A stretch of 64,000 bases of DNA from Carex sylvatica (lineage: Eukaryota > Streptophyta > Magnoliopsida > Poales > Cyperaceae): assembly GCA_964058845.1 (NCBI GenBank), contig CAXKVR010000107.1, forward strand, positions 216,114 to 280,113, read 5' to 3'. The notes under the pieces are model-generated. The model was not told where the DNA came from. It searched no databases and saw only the letters and a program-made list of their open reading frames with translations. A program made the position numbers and the translations under genes. This document shows, in pieces, positions 33,930-45,989 of this stretch (positions are counted from its first letter, which is position 1; the number at the start of each line of letters is the position of its first letter).

Positions 33930-34441
33930 CTTGGAAATGCTACACACACTGCCCTTGGAAATGCCACGGTGGGTCCCACACACGCTGTCCTTGGAAATAC
34001 TATTGTGGGTCCCACACACGCTGCCCTTGGAAATAACCTGTTGGGACCCACACACTTTGTCCTTGGAAATACTATGCTGGGTCCCACATGCGCTGCCCTT
34101 GGAAATAACCTGTTGGGACCCACACGTGCTGCCCTCAGAAATAATACAGTGGGACCCACACACTTTGCCCTTGGAAATAATAAGCTCATGGGCCGGATGT
34201 CAAAGTATTTATGACGGTAGTATTTCCAAGGGCAAGCTCACGGAAAAAGTCAGAAAGTAGTATTTCCAAAGGAAAGCCGACGAAAAAAGTCAGGAAAATG
34301 GTATTTCCATCGAGGCTATTTTTGACGGTAGTATTTCTGAGGGTAGCGCATGGAAATGGCGATTTTGGGGCTTTTTTCAAGGGTAAGCCGTTGGAACAAG
34401 TCATATTTTAACTCACGAAAAAAGTGAGAATTCTAGTAGTG
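33930..34441. repeat. CACTA subterminal repeats and right terminus
   Basis: Between 33930 and 34180 about seven units of CCCTTGGAAATA plus GTGGGTCCCACACACGCTG repeat every 36-40 bases. From 34220 to 34400 the core appears inverted (TATTTCCAAGGGC). The CACTA terminus is at 34437-34441. Such subterminal repeats are transposase-binding sites in the family. Confidence 0.85.
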
Positions 34442-34461
34442 TTACGGATCGATACGACATG

Positions 34462-34658
34462 TAGAGGCGGATGGAGCTTTAGTTGAATAGGGGTCAATTA
34501 AACCCCATTTTTTTTTTTTACTTCTAATTTTTTATATAACTTAATGTAAAATGCCATAAATATTGTATATTGACCCCATTCTTAATATAAAATTTTTATA
34601 TAATTGATCCCCATTATGTATTTGACCTCCATAGTTCGAAAGCCTGGCTCCGCTCCTA
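34462..34658. mobile_element. hAT-type MITE with 8-bp target duplication
   Basis: The termini TAGAGGCGGATGGAGC and the inverse of GGCTCCGCTCCTA bound a 197-bp AT-rich body. ACGACATG is exactly duplicated on both sides (34454-34461 and 34659-34666), the 8-bp signature of hAT insertion. It has no coding capacity. Confidence 0.85.
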
Positions 34659-34675
34659 ACGACATGCATGTCAAT

Positions 34676-34806
34676 TACGTGTCGTGACTCGCGTGTCCCG
34701 TACCGTGATCATTCGCTTACCGTGATCATCTTTTAAGACTTTGGCACATCATGTCACATGAAAGATCTAGTCACGACACGGTACGTGGTCACGCGAGTCA
34801 CGTGTA
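34676..34806. repeat. imperfect hairpin CGTGACTCGCGTG ... CACGCGAGTCACG
   Basis: CGTGACTCGCGTG (34683-34695) followed by CCGTACCGTGA pairs with CACGGTACGTGGTCACGCGAGTCACG (34778-34803). Further TCACGACACG and GTGACC fragments continue to 35050. The CpG-rich stem is unusual in this AT-rich region. Confidence 0.65.
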
Positions 34807-34809
34807 ATT

Positions 34810-36428
34810 AGGATCATTAGATTTTGATCAAATTGTGAATTTGGAAAAAACTAACTTTAAATCATGATCAAATGGTCAATGCAATAACGCGAGCCACGAG
34901 AGACACGTTTGGTCACGTCACGTTTGGGCACAGCATGACTCACGTGGCGTGACCATTCGCATGTCGTAACCACCCTTTAACATTTTAGTCACGGCATGAC
35001 AGGCCATGTGAAAAATTAATTTTATCACAGCATGACACGGTACGAGACCAAAATCACAGCATATTAGTCACAGTTCCACACAACATAACACACGTTTTTT
35101 CCACTCTACTTGCAGAGATATATTTTGTGTTGTGGCTCTCAGTTTATGGAGCCAGGACACAATCATTTCAAATCCCCAAATCTAAACTACTACAGATCTG
35201 TGACATTTGTCTTGAGCAGCCTCTTTGCTTTGTCTTAAAGTCAGTGAGAATCAATTTAAGACGGGGACAGTGTCGATTTAATTAATTAAACAATCTTGCT
35301 CATCTCACAATTCATAATTAATTTTGTAGAGTTAAAAATTGTTTAGAAAAGATCCGATCAGATCGCACTAATAATATCATCTAGGGTCCGTTCGACTTCC
35401 GAGAGAATTTTTTATCTATATAAATTAATAAAATTAATAAAATAAGATGCATCGAAATAGAAACAGTGTTTGATTTGCAATATTTATAGGAAGATTAGTA
35501 TCAACGGTTCGATTTGCAATATTGATAGAAACAGTGTTTTAATATTTTTTTGCTATTAATAATCTCCGTTAAGTTTTTATACTTTGAATCGGGACTTTGA
35601 GTCTGATCCAAATTTTTGAATCGAAACGGTTGCTTTCAATCTTTCTAAAAAGAGGAGCTTCATTTTTTGTGCCTCCACTGTACCTCAATTTTTAATTTTA
35701 ATAACTCAAAATTTAAAATTTAAAAGTCAAAAATCAAAATAAAACCGTTAGATGTGAATTATGTTATTTTATCTATGTACTTAAAAAAATTATTACATTT
35801 CGGTTTTCCTTTTATGAGAATTAAAAAGTTGAAATATCAACGTTTAGAAATTATCCACATTAGTACAGTTTTATAAGTTCTTGATAACAACCAAAACAAA
35901 GTTGAAATGTCATACTTTTTTACACGTGCATAAATAAAATGATGCAGATCATATCCAATAATTTTATTTTTACTTTCAAATTTAAATTTTGAGTTGTTAA
36001 AGTTTTTTTTTAAATGAAGATATGATGAATGCACAACAAATTGAGGCATTTGAACTACTTTGCTCTTAGTACATGTTTTATGTATCAAATCCAAATTAGT
36101 ACTGATTTTAATATAAAATTAGTGAATATATTCCACTACTTTTGAAAAAAAAAAATCGTAGCTTTTATTTTTTAATTTCTATGAATAAAAAAATCTCCCA
36201 CTTCGACATCGGTTCAATTCATGGTACTTCGAACTGATTTTTATTTTGAAGTCATGTACCTTGATTAGACCTACGGGTCATGTAAGAAAAAAAAAATGTA
36301 CCTTGATGGGACGTTGAAGTGATTCTTTAAAATCGTTTTGATTGGACATTGAAAATATAAAAATAAAAATTATGTCTCCTTAGGCTAGAAGCCTAGAACT
36401 GATTTTCTTTAAAGTCTCTTTCTCAAAA
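34810..36428. other. intergenic, no gene seen
   Basis: AT-rich. Continued CACG/TCACG fragments run to about 35050. The part from 35660 to 36060 shows weak internal inverted similarity (TAATAACTCAAAATTTAAA against TTTAAATTTTGAGTTGTTAA), perhaps an old MITE. Confidence 0.45.
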
Positions 36429-36912
36429 GGGCAAATTTCACGAAGACCCCTCAAAATCTTCAAAATTATGTATTTCTTTCTCTAAATTTCCAAAACTCAC
36501 AAATTTATTCATTTTATAATCATTTTAAACTTATATAATATCAATTTTACCCTACAATAAAAGCATAAAAATTTGTAGCTTGGTTAAGAAAAATAACGGT
36601 CTCATATTTGATTGATTTTCGAGGGCAAAATGAATACATTATAAAGGTAAAGGTATAATAAATATCCGGTTCTCAAGGAAAAAATAGATATTTATAAAGG
36701 ATAAAGATTATAATAAGTGTCTTATAAGACCAATATTTTTCTTAAATAAGCTACACTTTTTTGTGTTTTTTTTAAAGAATAAAATGAGTATTTTATAAAT
36801 TTAAAAATGAGTTTTAGCATAAAAGACAATAAATAGATAAATTTGTTAGTTTTAAAAGTTTAGAGGTGAAAATATATAACTTTATAGTTTTTGAGGGGTA
36901 TAAATGAAATTC
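36429..36912. mobile_element. fold-back MITE with GGGCAAATTTCA-type ends
   Basis: The left arm (GGGCAAATTTCACGAAGACCCC, 36429 onward) matches the inverse of the right end (GAGGGGTATAAATGAAATTCC). Pairing continues for about 90 bases, including CTCTAAATTTCCAAAACT against AGTTTTAAAAGTTTAGAG. It is about 484 bp and non-coding. Confidence 0.75.
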
Positions 36913-38204
36913 CTTCTTCTCTAAATTAGGTACATAATTGTTCTGATTTTTTAAGCACATTCATGTATATATATTTAAAAATCATAGTTAAGATATATAG
37001 TATTTTTTGCATATTTGTATCCGCGAGCCAAAGTCTTGTACAAATTAATATTTTGAATCCCACTTTAATTGTTTAGTATATTTTTATTAATTTTGTGGTG
37101 CCAAATAGATTCATAAATCATATTTGAGAGTGAAATAAAGTAAGTGTACAATATATATGTGATAACTTCAAATAAAGATAGATGGGGATAACTCTTATTC
37201 AAACTGTCAGATGATAAAAATTAATATACTTTATTTTATAATATTTAAAAATCTAAATATCAGTATATTATAATATTTTTTTTTATTTTTTGAGGAATGA
37301 GGTCGCATATTGAATTGGTGATAATATGATGATCCGGATATTTTTAGAATTCTCCAGAAAACATGATTTTCTGATTTATTTTTGTTAAATATAGTATAAA
37401 TAAAAATTTCGGAAAAATCAACCAACCCTTTCATATGATTACAATAACCTCAAGTTAGCTGACACTATATTAAATATAAATAAAATCTCTTAAAAAAACG
37501 TTGACTTCTTGTTTTTGAAAGTTACTTGATTTAATTAATTTGTAAAATTAAAAAAAAGGACTAAAGCGAGCAACTTGTATCAGATTAACATGTTCCATTC
37601 CAAGATAAATAATAGGTTAGTGTCTCGCCAAAAATTGAACAATTTTTTTAATTTTAGAAATATTAAAATTAATTTTTCAGAAAAGAAATGGAGTACTTTT
37701 TTTCTCAATGCAATGGAAGAAACCAAATCGATAATTTGATCATAAAGGGACGGAACCAATAATTTAATTCAGTCCCTTTAATATCCTTCAATTACACCAG
37801 TATGATCACAAAACATCTTCCATTTTCTTTATGAAGGGATATATATATTGAGTTGAGGGTGCACAAAAGCTCGTAGCTCGTGATTCGATTGAGTTTGATT
37901 TGAAAAAAAAATTCGGTTCAAAACGAATCAAATCAGCTCGATTTTGAAACGAATCAAATCCAGTTTGGTTCGAATAGAACTCGAACTGAGTCTGACTCAG
38001 TTCAAAACACTTCTTTTTAGTTCTAAACTCTTCTTTAATTTTGAACTAGTTCAGTTTGAAACTGGTTCAAATCTCACCAAATCAAATTCGAACTCTTTAT
38101 TTCAGTTTGAAAGCCTACTTTAATTTTAAACCAGTTCAGTTCAAAATTGGTTCAACTCAAACTCAAACTGCAGAACTAGATTAAGTTCGATTCGTTTGCA
38201 GGCT
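36913..38204. other. intergenic, no gene seen
   Basis: AT-rich. The interval 37880-38170 is low-complexity, built from GGTTCAAA/TTCGAA/GAACTCG words in both orientations, and may be a decayed terminal-repeat element. Confidence 0.45.
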
Positions 38205-38580
38205 ATTAATATATAGACGTCCTAAATCCTAATTATGCTATGTATTTCCAAAAAAAAAATCTATCCTTTTCTTGATAATTCATTTTTTATATTTCTAAAT
38301 AATATTTTTTGGAAACTGAAGCGAAGCAGTGATATCTAGGAGTGAAAACGGAGTCAGATTATCCGTTCCGAATCCGATCCGTATCCGGGTATTAATATAT
38401 AGACGTCCTAAATCCTAATTATGCTATGTATTTCCAAAAAAAAAAATCTATCCTTTTCTTGATAATTCATTTTTTATATTTCTAAATAATTTCTTTTGGA
38501 AACTGAAGCGGTGATATCTAGGGGTGAAAACGGAGTCGGATTATTCGTTCCGAATTTGATCCGTATCCGGATATTATCCG
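38205..38580. repeat. 186-bp tandem duplication spanning a hAT end
   Basis: 38205-38390 and 38391 onward start identically (ATTAATATATAGACGTCC) and run in register for about 186 bases with few differences (AGGAGTG against AGGGGTG, an AAGC insertion near 38325). Each copy contains the host flank and then the first 55-60 bases of the hAT-like element. Confidence 0.9.
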
Positions 38581-39421
38581 AATTTGGATTTTAACGGATA
38601 CGAATTCGGATAATTTTTCAATAGGAGCAACAGTCACCAAATACGGATACGGATTCGGACAAATATGGTTAAACGGATCGGATATCCGAATCATCCGAAT
38701 AGTATTCTATCTCCGTTGTTTCGTTGTGGTACTCATTGAAGTCGAAAAGAGTTAAATATTATCTATATATATTCTCCTTTTTAGCTGTGGGACTAATGCC
38801 TAATCTGAATCATCCGGACAACAGACCTAGCTACCTCTCATTTTCTCTGCTTTATAAGGCTCATACTTCGAGCAAAGTCTTAGCTAGCTTGAAGTCCTTT
38901 CTATTTTTTATTAATTGAAGATTCTCTCTCATATTCTCTCCTATTTGACAAATAGATATCGTTATTTTTTTAAACGAAAAAATCAATTTGCTGTCATATT
39001 AATATATCTTCGCTTTGGAGCTTTTTTTTTGTTTTTATAAATTTCTGTTAATAATTCTCTTCGTTTATATATCAATTAGTATTCAATTATATGTTTGATT
39101 TTAATTTGATTTTCCCATATATTTAAATTATAAATTTAATTAAACTAACTTAAGTTATTTATTTATTTTCATATTTGAATTTTGTTAATTAGTATTTGTA
39201 TCTTAAAGTTCAAATAATTTAATTATTCGAGAATTATCCGTTTCGTATTCGTATTTGAATCCGTATTCGTAAATTATCCGTTCTGTATCCGTATCTGTTT
39301 AAAGCGGATTTGGTTTTGAATTTTGATATCTGTTTACTATCCGTATTCGTATTCATATCCGCTCATTATCCGACAGATACAGATATGGTATCAGCATTAT
39401 CCGCTCCGTTTTCACCCCTAA
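38519..39421. mobile_element. non-autonomous hAT-like element
   Basis: The termini TAGGGGTGAAAACGGAG (38519) and the inverse of CTCCGTTTTCACCCCTA (39421) are near-perfect inverted repeats, with TAGGG termini as in Ac-like elements. Subterminal CGGATA/TATCCG words are dense at both ends, as expected for transposase-binding sites. The 900-bp body has no coding sequence. TGATATC occurs on both outer flanks, compatible with a decayed 8-bp target duplication. Confidence 0.8.
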
Positions 39422-40125
39422 CTGATATCCCATTTTATTTTTCTTTTCTTGTTTACGAGAAAGCAATATCATTAGCTTAAAGAACTAAAAAACTGCTCGC
39501 AGAATTTTAAATTAGTTTGAAAATTTACTTGGGACGACCAATTGTCTGGTTTTGCTGAAGCGTGTGTGGAACCACTTGGGGTCAGGCCGTCAGCCCAGCC
39601 TGCACCGACGAAGCACCTTCCTAACCCATCACCCAGGATCCTCTCCAACTATAGAAGCACATTTGAATAGCTCTCAGCAAATTTGATTCATATATCTGAA
39701 GATCAACTGCTCAAAATAATCTGTCTGGAAAATCGTTGATTGACGAACCATCCAAGGCAGCTTGTCTGCAAATTAAACTCATATATAATAAGTATAACAC
39801 ATTTGTAACGCTGGAGATCTCAATTTTATTTCAATAAAAGGTATATAAAAATAAATAAATTAGTATGTCAAGTTGGCACATCATCAGATTAGATCTAATT
39901 CTAATTTATTATCTAACTAATATTTATTTGATTTATATTCAATCAGATCCACAACATCATATGAGATCGCATGCGTACAAATATGGAGATGATCCAACCA
40001 AACAAAACAAAAGATAAAAAGTATTTTTTCTTCCCAACCCAATACCTTTCTTAATCTCACGGAACTTTCTCCACAAAAGCTTTACCATCAAGTGCTACCA
40101 AACCCTCATATTATTTAGACCCGTT
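39422..40125. other. intergenic upstream of the RING gene
   Basis: No coding sequence was recognised and no distal regulatory element could be identified. Confidence 0.4.
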
Positions 40126-40262
40126 CCTCTAAAGTAACAATAATTTTAAGTTTTAATCAGACCGTACGATCGGAGATAGAATGCACGGTTCCTCTTCAAT
40201 AATCGTGTCAAAACAGATTTTACGGTCCTGATTTAAACTCAAAGTTTAAGTTACTTTAGGAG
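40126..40262. mobile_element. short MITE, CTCTAAAGTAAC family, upstream of the RING gene
   Basis: CCTCTAAAGTAAC at the left and the inverse of GTTACTTTAGGAG at the right bound a 137-bp sequence whose arms pair through CAGACCGTACGATC/ACGGTCCTGATT. Related copies are at 45990-46145 and 61121-61270. Confidence 0.7.
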
Positions 40263-40363
40263 ATAAGAATTCAATATTATTCCCTTCAACTCGAGTCCAA
40301 TCCTATGATCGATCAAAAGCTCCCTCACCTCACATGACCTTTCCGCGTCATTGCCTTCTCCCT

Positions 40364-40372
40364 TTATATAAT
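40364..40372 (+). promoter_or_regulatory. TATA box of the RING-H2 gene
   Basis: TTATATAAT in CCTTTATATAATTAC, about 120 bases upstream of the ATG at 40486. This gives a plausible leader of about 90 bases ending in an A-rich CAACA stretch directly before ATG. Confidence 0.7.
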
Positions 40373-40485
40373 TACATCCAAAGCCTCTCCTTCGCAATCA
40401 GCACCTCATCTCACCACCAAAAACAATCACCAAAACGCTACATATAGAAGAGATAGAAATTATTATCTTGCAACACAAAACAACA

Positions 40486-41091
40486 ATGGGCTTCCCCGTG
40501 GGTTACTCCGACTTGCTCTTGCCTAAACTGGTGCTCCACCTTCTATTGCTACTCGGCGCCGTGCGTCGATTTCTTTTGTGGGTTTTCTGTGCTGTTGGTC
40601 TCGGTGACTTGTTGGAAATTGATGAACCTATTGTACAGGGACACGTGGCATCCAGGACTCTCCAACACCGCCGGCCTGAATTCAAGTCGGTCCCATCGGT
40701 GCGGATTGAGGAGGTTTTGCCGGTTGTCAAATTCGAGGAATTGGATTCTAAGGCTGAGGCCGTGTGCTGTGCCGTGTGCTTGTATGATATAGCGGGTCGT
40801 GAAGAGGTAAGGCGGCTAACAAATTGCTGCCACGTGTTCCACCGCGGCTGCCTCGATCGATGGATGGACCATGATCAGCACACATGCCCGCTGTGCCGTG
40901 CAAAGCTCATCCCAGATGAAATGGGGAGTGTGCTTCTCAGCTCTGGTACTGGTATTACGACTGATACCGAGAATTCAGCCGGTACAATGGATTTCTCGGA
41001 TTATGATTACTTTTTTCCATCATTGCCTTCTTCGCCATTGCCGAGTCCAATTCTGTTCCAGCCGCATCAATTGCTCGGTGCCGGCTATTAG
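40486..41091 (+). CDS. RING-H2 zinc finger protein, probable E3 ubiquitin ligase (BRH1/XERICO-like)
   Basis: An intronless gene of 201 residues starting MGFPVGYSDLLLPK. This N-terminus with a hydrophobic segment (about residues 14-40) is typical of small BRH1-like and RHA-like RING-H2 proteins that sit in membranes and ubiquitinate substrates. The RING-H2 ligands are all present: C95, C98, C114, H116, H119, C122, C134 and C137 (C-x2-C, C-x-H-x2-H-x2-C, C-x2-C), with the Trp of LDRW before the last pair. The C-terminal tail is Ser/Pro-rich and acidic. I chose the ATG at 40486 because the leader and TATA box fit; the six codons upstream in frame have no ATG. The 3' region is AT-rich with a T-run at 41230. 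Substrates cannot be inferred. Confidence 0.93.
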   Translation: MGFPVGYSDLLLPKLVLHLLLLLGAVRRFLLWVFCAVGLGDLLEIDEPIVQGHVASRTLQHRRPEFKSVPSVRIEEVLPVVKFEELDSKAEAVCCAVCLYDIAGREEVRRLTNCCHVFHRGCLDRWMDHDQHTCPLCRAKLIPDEMGSVLLSSGTGITTDTENSAGTMDFSDYDYFFPSLPSSPLPSPILFQPHQLLGAGY

Positions 41092-43727
41092 TCAAATTGA
41101 GGATGGTTTTTTTGGATGGTTAATTGTATATAGCAAGCAAAAAAAAAATGGTAGGGAAAATAGGGAGAGAAAGTTACATGTTGAGTTTTTGTAAATACTT
41201 TGATTCCATAAAATTGGAATTGAAATTTGGTTTTTTTTTTTTTTTGAGACCGGCTGCGCCGATGGTTTAGTAGAATATTTAGGTATATAATTACAATTGA
41301 TTTTGTTTTTTCCCCTTTACTTCCGTTTGAATGTTCTTGATTTTGACTGATAATCAACGAAGAACCTGGTTAACAGAGCATGTTTTATTTTGTCTTATGC
41401 TCTTCTGATATGACATTTCAAAATTATTATCACCGGTTTAACTGACAGCTACTTTAAATAGAAGGAACTGAAAAGAATATGCTACATGTTGGAAGGAAAC
41501 TTCTAATTTGATGAATTAAATGCTAATTTAGAAGCAACTAGTTTTGTGGCAAACTTTTGGTTGTTTTATTATATGAAAATTACAAGTGGATATACTTCAA
41601 TTAGTTCTTAAGTGGATGTTGATCTTGGAAAAAGCGAGGGACATTTTCAAAGACATTAAATTATATCTTCTTGGTATATATTTGAAGTATTTTCTGAGGG
41701 GATGTACTTGGATTGATTTCCAAGCGCGTTATTTAAAAAATAAACCCAACTTGTGATGAACACACCCGTTGATTTGTTGAGAAATATATTTTAAAAATGC
41801 AATTTGTTGCAGAGTTCAAATGAAAAACATTATAAAGAAAACAAAAAGGAGAATAATAGGTGCTTTTCAAGATATGCAAACTTTAAGCAAAAATGAAAAT
41901 GAAACTTGAGCCTCTCTCTATATATATTATAGATATATAATGAAACAGCAAGTGGAAGATATTTTTGCCTTCAGAGCTCAGATCTACTTGTACGAGCAAT
42001 GCAAAATATCTATGTTGATTTATTGCAAGTCACAGCCTAGTTGTGCAGTTGTGGCGAACCAGAGGCGGTTTGAGATCAGAAAGGTGACCTCTAGCCAGCA
42101 AAGAATGATGTCACTGTGCAGCAAAGAAATTAAATTAATTCTATTTTTAAGAGAAAAACCTCAAATCTGGTGGGGCAGATCCAATGACATTCAATCAAAT
42201 TTAATATGATATCAGAATCGTTTGATATGCATAAAAAATTGTACGCATTTAATATTTACTGATTTTAAAATTGTCTGCAAAATTTTTAATGTGCTACTGA
42301 TTCCATAACATATTAAGCGTCAATCTCAACTATTTTTTATTGGAGACTAATTCTCTATCTTCTTGGGATAGGAAATTCCTGTCTCTTCAAAGTCATTGTT
42401 GGTGGACCTCCAGTTCAAAAATTAAAAGTGATCGGCTCCACCTGACAGTGACTGAGGAGACAGAAAATTCTTGCACTAGAGATAGGTAATCTCATTTCTT
42501 TTTATTAGAGTACAGAGTAAGTTTGATGGACTTTGGACCTACCTTTTGGTACAAGGAACACCAAAATTGTCCGATGCACATTAAAATTTGTACGCACGAA
42601 TCTTGAAGTATATCGGAGGACTCTGATATTCATCGGACCTATGCTTTTGTCTTCTTATTGAATCTTACCTTGCCTCCTTAAAATAAAAAGAGGAGGATGC
42701 TGATGTATCTAACTATAATCAATTAATCATACAGAAAAAAGTATAGGCCAATTAGATCTCAATGGCCAATCTAATGGGTTGTCATTTGTCAAGAGGAATA
42801 AATTATGTAACTTGTTGGATTTGTTTTTCCTTTGAGATATCTTTCAGATTACGTCACTGTTCGTGTAACACGCCGAGTTGGTACTTGGTAGTAATTCTTT
42901 CTTTAATTTAGAACATGGGCCTAATTGGGCCCAAAATTTCAAAGGACTCCTCATTCTAAAAGGAGCTTTATATTGTTGATTTCATTTCATTTCATTTCAC
43001 TATCAGATAAGGTAGTAAATAACCGTTCAATTGATATTTTTGACGAAATGAATGATCAAGTAGCGCACTAAATTCAAAGACCGATATTTTCAAATTCGTT
43101 GTTTAATCTAATCTGTGGATTTCATTGGCCAATGTAAAGGACGAGAAATTGCATTGCTTTACAAAGATAGATATTCTTAGAGATTTAACATAGACTATGT
43201 ATATCATTGATTGAGATTCTACTATTAGTTCGCTTTTCATGATCGTTGCTCTTACGTAAAAAGTTTTGTTGACTTTGAGACAAGGTTAGGTGATTTAGCG
43301 TTATATTGTGTATGGAATCACCCAATCAGGAGTGTATATAGAAATTGTATAAAGAGTAAGGCTAAGTTGTACGTAGTATAAATTCAGCTTAAAATTAGAG
43401 TGTGATGTGCTTACTAAGGCTGTGCTTCAAAATGCATAGGGAAACCTCTCATTAAAGAGAAAGAAAGAAACGAGCGATGGAAGTAGACAATCCTCCGCAT
43501 AGTGTTTTTTACACCTCAAATCAGGGGTACATATCTGACCAAAACAAAACTTGGCGTTTTTCTATCTTTCCCTCCGCACAGTATCGCGTACCCTCTGCTA
43601 CCTTTTCAATTCTCTCCTTCTAGAGCAGAGGAGGACTGTCAATCAGATATGGTTTGGCGATGACTTAACCTCCGCACAGTGTTTTCCTATTCCCTTCCCT
43701 TCCCTTCCTATGCATACCTTCAATTGG
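41092..43727. other. intergenic, no gene seen
   Basis: Contains the RING gene 3' region, then AT-rich DNA. Near 43480-43740 the words CCTCCGCA-AGT and TTCCCTTCCC recur and keep a short frame open, but no domain is recognised. No RNA gene was found. Confidence 0.45.
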
Positions 43728-44163
43728 AGCATGCCCTAAGAGAATTTGGTGAGCACAACTTCAAAAGTATATTGGATTAGTTTTAAGCAACGAATCCAAA
43801 CCGTTGAAATCCATCTACTTTACGAATGATGAATATACATGTAAAATTTTAAATTTTTTGAATTTATTTAGTACAAAGTCAAGTGTTCAAAAAAATAATG
43901 AAAATTGAAAACATAAAACAACTTCTAAATAATTTATAAAATGTTTATTTTTTTGACTACTTGATCTCGTACTTAATGAATTCAAACTTCCAAAAAATTT
44001 CATGTACATGCGTAGCTTATAAAATCACTTATAAAGTAGATGAATTTTAACGGTTTGTATTCGTTATTTGAAGCCAATTCGATAGACTTATGAAGTTGTA
44101 TTCATCATACTTTCTTGGTGAGCACTTATGAAATTGTGTTCATCAAACCCTCTTAGTGAGCAT
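43728..44163. mobile_element. fold-back MITE, GGTGAGCACAAC family, copy 1
   Basis: The left arm (CCCTAAGAGAATTTGGTGAGC) pairs with the inverse of CAAACCCTCTTAGTGAGCAT. Inner pairing includes AACGAATCCAAACCGTTG against AACGGTTTGTATTCGTTA and CTACTTTACGAATG against the right arm. The right arm has a 42-bp local duplication (CTTATGAAGTTGTATTCATC / CTTATGAAATTGTGTTCATC). A related copy is at 55910. Confidence 0.75.
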
Positions 44164-45989
44164 ATCACACACTCGTATAAATCTACATCACCCAATATTC
44201 AGGAGTGTATATAGATCGTTTGCGCTCTTTACCATACCATCATAGGTAATGGGTTCAGGCCTCCAATGCAGTTTGTGTTCTTTATCATAAAAGCAATGCT
44301 TTATGTGTGAGAGATTTCAGTTTCAAAATTAAAAAAGAACAATCATTTGTTAATATTAAATAGTTGTATGACTTGATTTAGATAAGTTTTTGAAATTTGA
44401 TAAAATCAGATACGTACAAAACAGCAAAAGCTTACCTTACCATTCATTCCTTGGTCTCCACTTAACAAGGAAAATGAGCACAACCTCAGTAAGACCAATC
44501 AATCATAGGCATGACAGTTCAACGAAATGACATGACTCATCACTACTAGTCAAGGAATTAAATTAAAATAAGCACTAATTTTTGTGTGTAATTCCGGGTT
44601 AAACAGACTAGACAAATTTTGCAAGAGGAAAATGAAGACATGAGAATAATAGCATCACCGAACAACAATTTAACCTAAATAATTTATTTACCACCAATTA
44701 ATGCACGTTCCCCAGCTAAGTATCAAGACCTGAAAGGCTGAAAGGGACACTTGGTTGGATAAGACCCGAACCTGGCACAGCATATTAGTAAAAGTCCCTT
44801 TACCTTATGACAGCATCAGGTTTTGGAAAACTAGATCTCTATATATGCTTATGTGAATTTAGATCTAATGTTGATCTACAGGTTACGCCCTAGCACCAAT
44901 GTGTGCATATTCTTCTGTTCCTTCTTTTGTAATAAAAAATAAAAAAAAACCGAGTTAAATGTACACAAAAAAGAGCAAAACTGATCTCTGGAAAAAGAAG
45001 AATACTGGTAAGGAGGAATTCCACGTCATCGGCACCAAATTTTGGTGGGGGCAGTTGATGCAGAGGAAAATGCTGAGATGGAGAAGAAAGATAAAATATA
45101 CTATCCACCACCAACAAATTAATTCTGATTAGATACCTTGATTGTATTGGGCTTCTAAATCATTCACTGAGGCTTTAGTGTTAAGTAGTCTGTACCAGTT
45201 AGCAAAAACAAATTACCACACTTCAACAGTAACAATACCTTATCTCACAAATCAAAAGCGTAATATCAAGATCAACTGAAACCTCTATTGATTATACTGG
45301 CAAAGGAAATGTACAGAAAACCTCTATTGATTTGTGACCTACATTTTAACACAGGTTCAAACTGCCTAGCAACATAAGCTTATAATAATTCAAGCTCAAT
45401 TCGATTAGATTGAGGCTAAAATCAAACAATTGGAAATTGAAGACATAAAAATCATGTACCTTGATTATCAGTCCCAATGTGTGCTGTAATACTTGTTACT
45501 AAATGCCATTAGTCAGTTAGCTGTCTCAGGCAACTCCAGAGACAAACAGGAAGACCAACATAGGTGTCTTTTTTCATATAAAAAAAAAAACTTGAGGACC
45601 AATTTGGAATATTTGAAAATTAAGAACAATGATACCTTTGATAAAGTTCAAGGACCGAACAATTATAAGAGAACTGGACTTATCTGATATTAACGAAGCT
45701 GTTGCAGAATTTCAAAAGTAAAAGTTTGATTCAAATCAAAGTAATTTAGTAATTAGCATCCATTTTCCAAAAGAAGAAAATTTGTAATTACATGATTACG
45801 CATTTTTAAATAAAGGTTGAGAAATATAAATCGCAGAAGCAATTATAGCCTATTAATTGTAATTGAACTTGAGAGGTAAAATGATAGAGATGATAATTAA
45901 GTTGGCTGTGTTTAAATGGTTCTCATCATACCAGTACAGAAAAGTTGTAATGGGAAACAATGGTCCTGACCGATATAAGATTCATATCA
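44164..45989. other. intergenic, no gene seen
   Basis: AT-rich with no coding signal on either strand. Short open frames at 44890-45117 (minus) and 45493-45687 (plus) lack recognisable domains. Confidence 0.45.

Larger units (their letters stand above)
31391..34441 (+). mobile_element. CACTA (En/Spm-like) transposon, 3' portion
   Basis: The right end at 34441 reads TTCTAGTAGTG, the inverse of the CACTACTAGAA terminus typical of CACTA elements. Subterminal direct and inverted repeats of CCCTTGGAAATA (33930-34400) precede it. The coding part resembles the TNP1-like second gene of CACTA elements. No transposase gene and no 5' end were found, so the element appears truncated where it meets the second MULE. 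Confidence 0.8.

Noticed and set aside
33765..34260. Repetitive frames on both strands encoding repeated LGNNLLGPT-like peptides
   Set aside because: Products of the CACTA subterminal repeats; non-coding terminal sequence is the better explanation.
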